Assembly (NCBI RefSeq): GCF_004348735.1
Contig: NZ_SMKT01000002.1
Coordinates: 113,522-177,521 of the forward strand
DNA: 64,000 nt
Source of the DNA: Actinomadura sp. KC06
Lineage (GTDB): Bacteria > Actinomycetota > Actinomycetes > Streptosporangiales > Streptosporangiaceae
Reading direction: 5' to 3'
In this document: positions 61,086-64,000 of the stretch, piece after piece
Layout of the letters: each line of letters starts with the position of its first letter
How positions within the stretch are numbered: the first letter of the stretch is position 1
Notes under the pieces: model-generated
What the model saw: the letters and a program-made list of their open reading frames with translations, nothing else
What the model was told of the DNA's origin: nothing
The model's database searches: none
Translations under genes and position numbers: made by a program

Positions 61086-61170
61086 CTTGTCGCCACCGGG
61101 TTTGCCGTCGCCGGGTTTGCCGTCGCCGGGTTTGCCGTCGTTTCCCGAAGGCTTGCCGTCGCCGGGTTTA
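61086..61170 (-). repeat. GKPGD-type tandem repeat near the RHS N-terminus
   Basis: A 15-base unit encoding GKPGD is repeated about four to five times (GKPGDGKPSG, GKPGDGKPGDGKPGG). It codes for a flexible basic linker before the YD repeats and could change length by slippage. Confidence 0.65.
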
Positions 61171-61292
61171 CCACCGCCGCCGCCCGGACCGCCGCCGCGG
61201 CGCTTGGGGGCGGGGAACGCATGCCCGGCCATCTTGTGGAAGACGCCCTTACCCGCACCGGGCAGCTTCGGCCCGCCCTTACGCCTTCCCAC

Positions 61293-61990
61293 CGTGAAGC
61301 GCTCCGATCCCAGCAGTACACATAAGGGATAAATCACCGGGAATCTATCACCCAGCCCGCGTCTCACCACAGACGAGCGCACCCCACGACACTCGGCCAC
61401 TCACAGGGCGTCCGCCCACCTCGCGCGCCATTCCCCATGCTCCACAGAGCCTTGACGGTGGACGGGTTTTCTGCCGTTCCCTGTCCTAGGCGAAGGTGAG
61501 CTGCAACGCCCGACATCAAGCAGTTCAGCCCGCGCGCGCGTTACAAGGGTTAGACGGCCAGGCCGGGGGCGCGGCTGACCCAGCCGAGCCCGCCATGCCC
61601 CATCCGAGTCCTGCCTCAACGTCGTCCAGGCGGAGCGGCTCCGCCAGTGCCACTTCGCCGCACCTCCGACGCGCGGCGCGGACAGGTGAGGCCGATGGTG
61701 CAGGTGCGTCCCGGACGCTTGCGAATTCGGCGGATGTTAGGCACTTAACATGTAGTTCGTCGGCGCGTCCTGCGTCAACAGCCGAAGGGCAAGGATGCCC
61801 AGGCACCTCGTCACGGATTCGTGTGATTGATTTCTGATCATTGGTCGGGGGGAGTGCAATTCTCCGGCGTTGACGGTTTCATTGTCGGGCGGCGTTTCCG
61901 GGCGTTGGCCCCGCGCGTTCCGGGTTGCGTCCGACCATGACCGGGCCGGTCGGCGAGGAATCGGCTCGGCGCCGTCCGGCGGAAGGGCTG
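61293..61990. other. Intergenic region without recognisable gene
   Basis: About 700 bases between the RHS gene and the disordered-protein gene. Open frames here have atypical codon use and no ribosome sites; I see no RNA gene, mobile element end or repeat. Locally AT-richer sequence at about 61730-61870 may hold the promoter of the three-gene set downstream. Confidence 0.4.
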
Positions 61991-63070
61991 ATGGTGGGCG
62001 TCGACCACACCAGCGGGACCGACACCAAGACGGAGACCCCCGACCAGCCGCAAGCGCCCGACAGCACCTCCCAGCCACCACCGGACAGGCCGGGCTCACC
62101 AGGACAGCAGTCGCGGCTGGAGAGCCGCGCCGCCGCCCGCGCACCCGCCGAGACCGAAGCCGAGCCGCAGGAACCGCAGGACTCGGACGAGACGAAGGAC
62201 GACGAGCCCGGCGCCGAGAAGAGCGACGTCCAGCAGCCAACGGAGAATGACCGGGACACACCGCGCGGACCAAGAGCCGAGTCGTGGGCACGCGCGCAGG
62301 GGACGGACACGTCCGAGGACAACCGCGAGCCGGTCGCGGACACCACCCCACCGGACGAACGCACCAACCACACGCCAGCCAGCGACACGACCGCCCCCGA
62401 GGGCAGCGAACCCCTGCCCGCCGACCGCGAACCAGCCTCCGGCAGCGGCGAAACGGGGACGGAGAGCGTCGAGCCCGGCGAACCGAACACCGGCCAACAG
62501 CCCACCGAACGCGATGACATCCAGCCGTCCCCCGAGGGCGAGGAAAGACCGGACGAAAACTCGGACGGCACCAATGAGGACCGTGGTAGGAACCCTGAGA
62601 ACCAGCCCGCATCCCCGGCCGCCGAGGAGACCGAAACCGACCCATTCGCCGGCCTCCCGACCCGCGCCGACCTCGACCCCGCCAGCGCCGGCGCCCTAAC
62701 CCGCGAACGCGGCGAACCCCTAACCCCAATCAACGAGAACCAGGACCTGTCCGAACCCGACCCCGAAGATGATTCGGACTGGAATAGGTTCCTACGATCG
62801 ACCAGGAATGACAACGTAGAGGAAGCAGTCAAGACCATCAATGATGTCGGCATCAAGGCGCAAAAGATTCTCGGGGACAGGCCGCCGACCGGGCATCCCG
62901 GTGTCGTTCATGACAGGAATCCTCAGTTTACTGACACCCAGCATATTGCGAACTATGGAGACGCGGCCACCGGCGTGATCGGTGTTGCGATCGTTGTTGC
63001 CGAGCTCGGGCGTCGCGCTCATAACGGAATACGGCGAATGAGAGGAAATGAACATGGCGATCACCGATAA
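61991..63070 (+). CDS. Large acidic disordered protein of unknown function
   Basis: A 359-residue protein. Residues 1 to about 270 are low-complexity Glu/Asp/Pro/Thr/Ser-rich, without hydrophobic segments: typical intrinsic disorder. The last about 90 residues (DWNRFLRSTRNDNVEEAVKTINDVGIKAQKILGD onward) look folded and include a weakly hydrophobic stretch IGVAIVVAELGRR. The ATG at 61991 has GGAAGGG upstream; ATG 61937 in the same frame would add 18 residues. It overlaps the next gene by 17 bases, so the three genes form an operon. No family is recognised. The acidic tail could be a scaffold or chaperone-like partner of the two paralogues that follow. Confidence 0.6.
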   Translation: MVGVDHTSGTDTKTETPDQPQAPDSTSQPPPDRPGSPGQQSRLESRAAARAPAETEAEPQEPQDSDETKDDEPGAEKSDVQQPTENDRDTPRGPRAESWARAQGTDTSEDNREPVADTTPPDERTNHTPASDTTAPEGSEPLPADREPASGSGETGTESVEPGEPNTGQQPTERDDIQPSPEGEERPDENSDGTNEDRGRNPENQPASPAAEETETDPFAGLPTRADLDPASAGALTRERGEPLTPINENQDLSEPDPEDDSDWNRFLRSTRNDNVEEAVKTINDVGIKAQKILGDRPPTGHPGVVHDRNPQFTDTQHIANYGDAATGVIGVAIVVAELGRRAHNGIRRMRGNEHGDHR

Positions 63071-63509
63071 CCAAGTGGCGGCCCTGCGCGCCCAACTCGA
63101 AGGCCGCTACGACGAGCACCGTCAGATATTGCAACGACTGGACCAGGCCGAGGACAATGTTGCGTACAATGCGCTGGTCTCTGCGGCCTTCTTCGAAGCC
63201 TCCAGGGACCGCTTCCTCAGAGATGGAGTGCCCGCCGATGACGCCGAGGTCATCGAGTTCATCGCCTACACGCGCGAGCGAGTTCCAGACGTGGCCGACG
63301 ACATCGATCCAGACATTGCTGAACGACTCATACTATTCGTCATCGGCAAACTGCCCCTCGATGCGAACGATGACATCAAGGGCAATGTGGCACTGGCAAC
63401 GAAGTTGCTTCTGCTCGCTGCACTGATCCACGACGCCAACCCGAGCCAAGCCGAATTCGATGCCTTCATGGCGAAGGTGAGGAGAATGGCGGAGAAAGCA
63501 GTTCAATGA
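63054..63509 (+). CDS. Helical protein of unknown function, paralogue A
   Basis: A 151-residue mainly helical protein (MAITDNQVAALRAQLEGRYDEH, EVIEFIAYTRERVPDVADDIDPDIAERLILFVIGK). ATG 63054 has GAGAGGAA at 6 bases; ATG 63048 is closer than usual. It overlaps the disordered-protein gene by 17 bases, and its stop overlaps the next start in ATGA. It is clearly related to the following gene: both begin with VAALR, have DxADR-type spacing and a xPxxAERLI block near 90. No known family. Lower GC and codon choice (AAG/GAT mix) than in most of the window. Confidence 0.72.
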   Translation: MAITDNQVAALRAQLEGRYDEHRQILQRLDQAEDNVAYNALVSAAFFEASRDRFLRDGVPADDAEVIEFIAYTRERVPDVADDIDPDIAERLILFVIGKLPLDANDDIKGNVALATKLLLLAALIHDANPSQAEFDAFMAKVRRMAEKAVQ

Positions 63510-64000
63510 CCGACTACACGGGCGTTGAGGTGCACGACGAGCACGTCGCCGCGTTGCGATCACTGCTGAGGTTTGATCTCGCCGCCGCAAAAATGTATGA
63601 GAGCGTGACGGAAGATACGGCTGCTATCGGTCACACATTGATGGTGTATTCGGCGTTCGCCGTGGCCGTGCACCGAAAGTTCGCACCGAAATATTCTGTG
63701 GCGCAGATACTCCGATATGTGGCCGATCTACGGATCTCCCTCGGAGACGATGCATCACAAGTCAATCCTCGTGTGGCCGAATGCATGATCCGCGCTGCCC
63801 TTGGCGACGAGACCCTCAATGACCACGAACCGTATGGCGCCGACATGCGAGCCATGATGGATGTCGAGATGACCGTGTTGCTCGATCTCACCGACAAGGC
63901 ACGCTTCGACGAGACAGGGTTGGACGAATTCCTGAGGGCTTCGGCGGACCACGCCAAGCGGTGGCTCGCAATTCAACGGGATCGGCAGGTGGGAGAACAG
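63506..64000 (+). CDS. Helical protein of unknown function, paralogue B (3' end beyond window)
   Basis: 165 residues are visible and the frame is open at the right edge. It begins at ATG 63506 overlapping the stop of paralogue A. The product MTDYTGVEVHDEHVAALRSLLRFDL, then VAQILRYVADLRISL, NPRVAECMIRAALGDETL and AFLRASADHAKRW-like sequence (written here as DEFLRASADHAKRW) aligns along its length with paralogue A, so the two arose by tandem duplication. Both are acidic and helical without signal or membrane segments. Function unknown. Confidence 0.68.
   Translation, partial: MTDYTGVEVHDEHVAALRSLLRFDLAAAKMYESVTEDTAAIGHTLMVYSAFAVAVHRKFAPKYSVAQILRYVADLRISLGDDASQVNPRVAECMIRAALGDETLNDHEPYGADMRAMMDVEMTVLLDLTDKARFDETGLDEFLRASADHAKRWLAIQRDRQVGEQ

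Larger units (their letters stand above)
57484..61292 (-). pseudogene. RHS-repeat toxin, interrupted by a frameshift near 59083
   Basis: A roughly 1270-residue RHS/YD-repeat protein read in two frames. The N-terminal part (61292 to about 59083) starts VGRRKGGPKLPG, has a Gly/Lys/Pro/Asp repeat and then DPIDLATGEVLFSQTDV and some twenty YD repeats (YDALGR, TDPLGNTTRYERD). After YDALGRRVR the reading moves by one base and continues SPTPAGAEASWAYDSAGR in the other frame to 57484. Restoring one base between 59082 and 59084 would join them. The core ends DYNLHRYYDSTTGRYLSSDPIGLLGG and PVRRIDPSG, the usual junction with the toxin. Either the gene is broken or the base is an assembly error. GTG 61292 has GGAG 9 bases upstream; ATG 61232 is an alternative. 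Confidence 0.8.

Noticed and set aside
61496..61837. 113-codon frame after the RHS gene
   Set aside because: No ribosome site, Ala/Ser/Arg-rich composition and no recognisable domain.
1..64000. tRNA, rRNA, CRISPR arrays, insertion sequences and attachment sites
   Set aside because: None was recognised by reading; no regularly spaced repeats, transposase motifs or tRNA-like cloverleaf with a T-loop were seen, though a weak RNA gene could be missed without a covariance search.

Overview
The window is very GC-rich, densely coded DNA (G or C at most third positions, frequent GTG and TTG starts) from a filamentous actinomycete. The secreted chitinases, snapalysin-type protease, sigma/anti-sigma genes and GAP1/CHAT/Hsp70 proteins would suit Streptosporangiales such as Thermomonosporaceae, but the genus is an inference. 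No rRNA, tRNA, CRISPR array, transposase or integrase was recognised.

Region 1 (1-29.8 kb) is the highlight. After a lipoprotein fragment and an HTH/nSTAND-type NTPase/WD40 membrane sensor comes a nearly gapless minus-strand gene series from 28550 down to 5181, possibly continuing into a secreted cyclophilin at 4416. In transcription order it encodes GrpE, a short Hsp70, an FnIII-repeat scaffold, a zinc-ribbon GTPase, a GAP1-type GTPase partner, a membrane zinc-ribbon GTPase, a 39-residue membrane peptide, a TerD-like/vWA fusion, CHAT protease A, a second short Hsp70, an MbcA/Xre-like antitoxin, a RES-domain NAD-consuming toxin and CHAT protease B. A macro-domain (ADP-ribose-binding) gene is divergent from the head of the operon. 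The composition suggests an NTP-gated conflict or cell-suicide system: GTPases and chaperones as switch and scaffold, CHAT proteases and RES as effectors, and the macro protein possibly handling the ADP-ribose product. Many of its families are known from comparative genomics of NTP-dependent conflict systems; the whole assembly looks unusual.

Region 2 (29.9-40.8 kb) is mostly housekeeping or accessory: ECF sigma/anti-sigma with an ABC exporter; a MarR-type regulator with an AmiC-like sensor and a MetX-like alpha/beta hydrolase, linked by a GAAA-N3-TTTC operator; a lipoprotein amidase; an alkyl-DHAP-synthase-like flavoprotein; a proline-rich membrane protein; and an erythromycin-esterase-like protein.

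Region 3 (40.9-50.9 kb) is a chitin-degradation cluster: four modular GH18 chitinases, an AA10 lytic polysaccharide monooxygenase and a DUF305 protein. The first two chitinases share a duplicated promoter with the same ROK/CsnR-like palindrome.

Region 4 (51-57.1 kb) holds an orphan nuoB with paired palindromic operators, a convergent TetR gene, an acyltransferase, a trypsin-like protease, snapalysin and a DHA2 drug exporter.

Region 5 (57.2-64 kb) holds a frameshifted RHS toxin gene with an ADP-ribosyltransferase-like tip and a candidate immunity gene, then a three-gene set of unknown function with lower GC at its end: a disordered acidic protein and two tandem paralogues, the last cut by the window edge.
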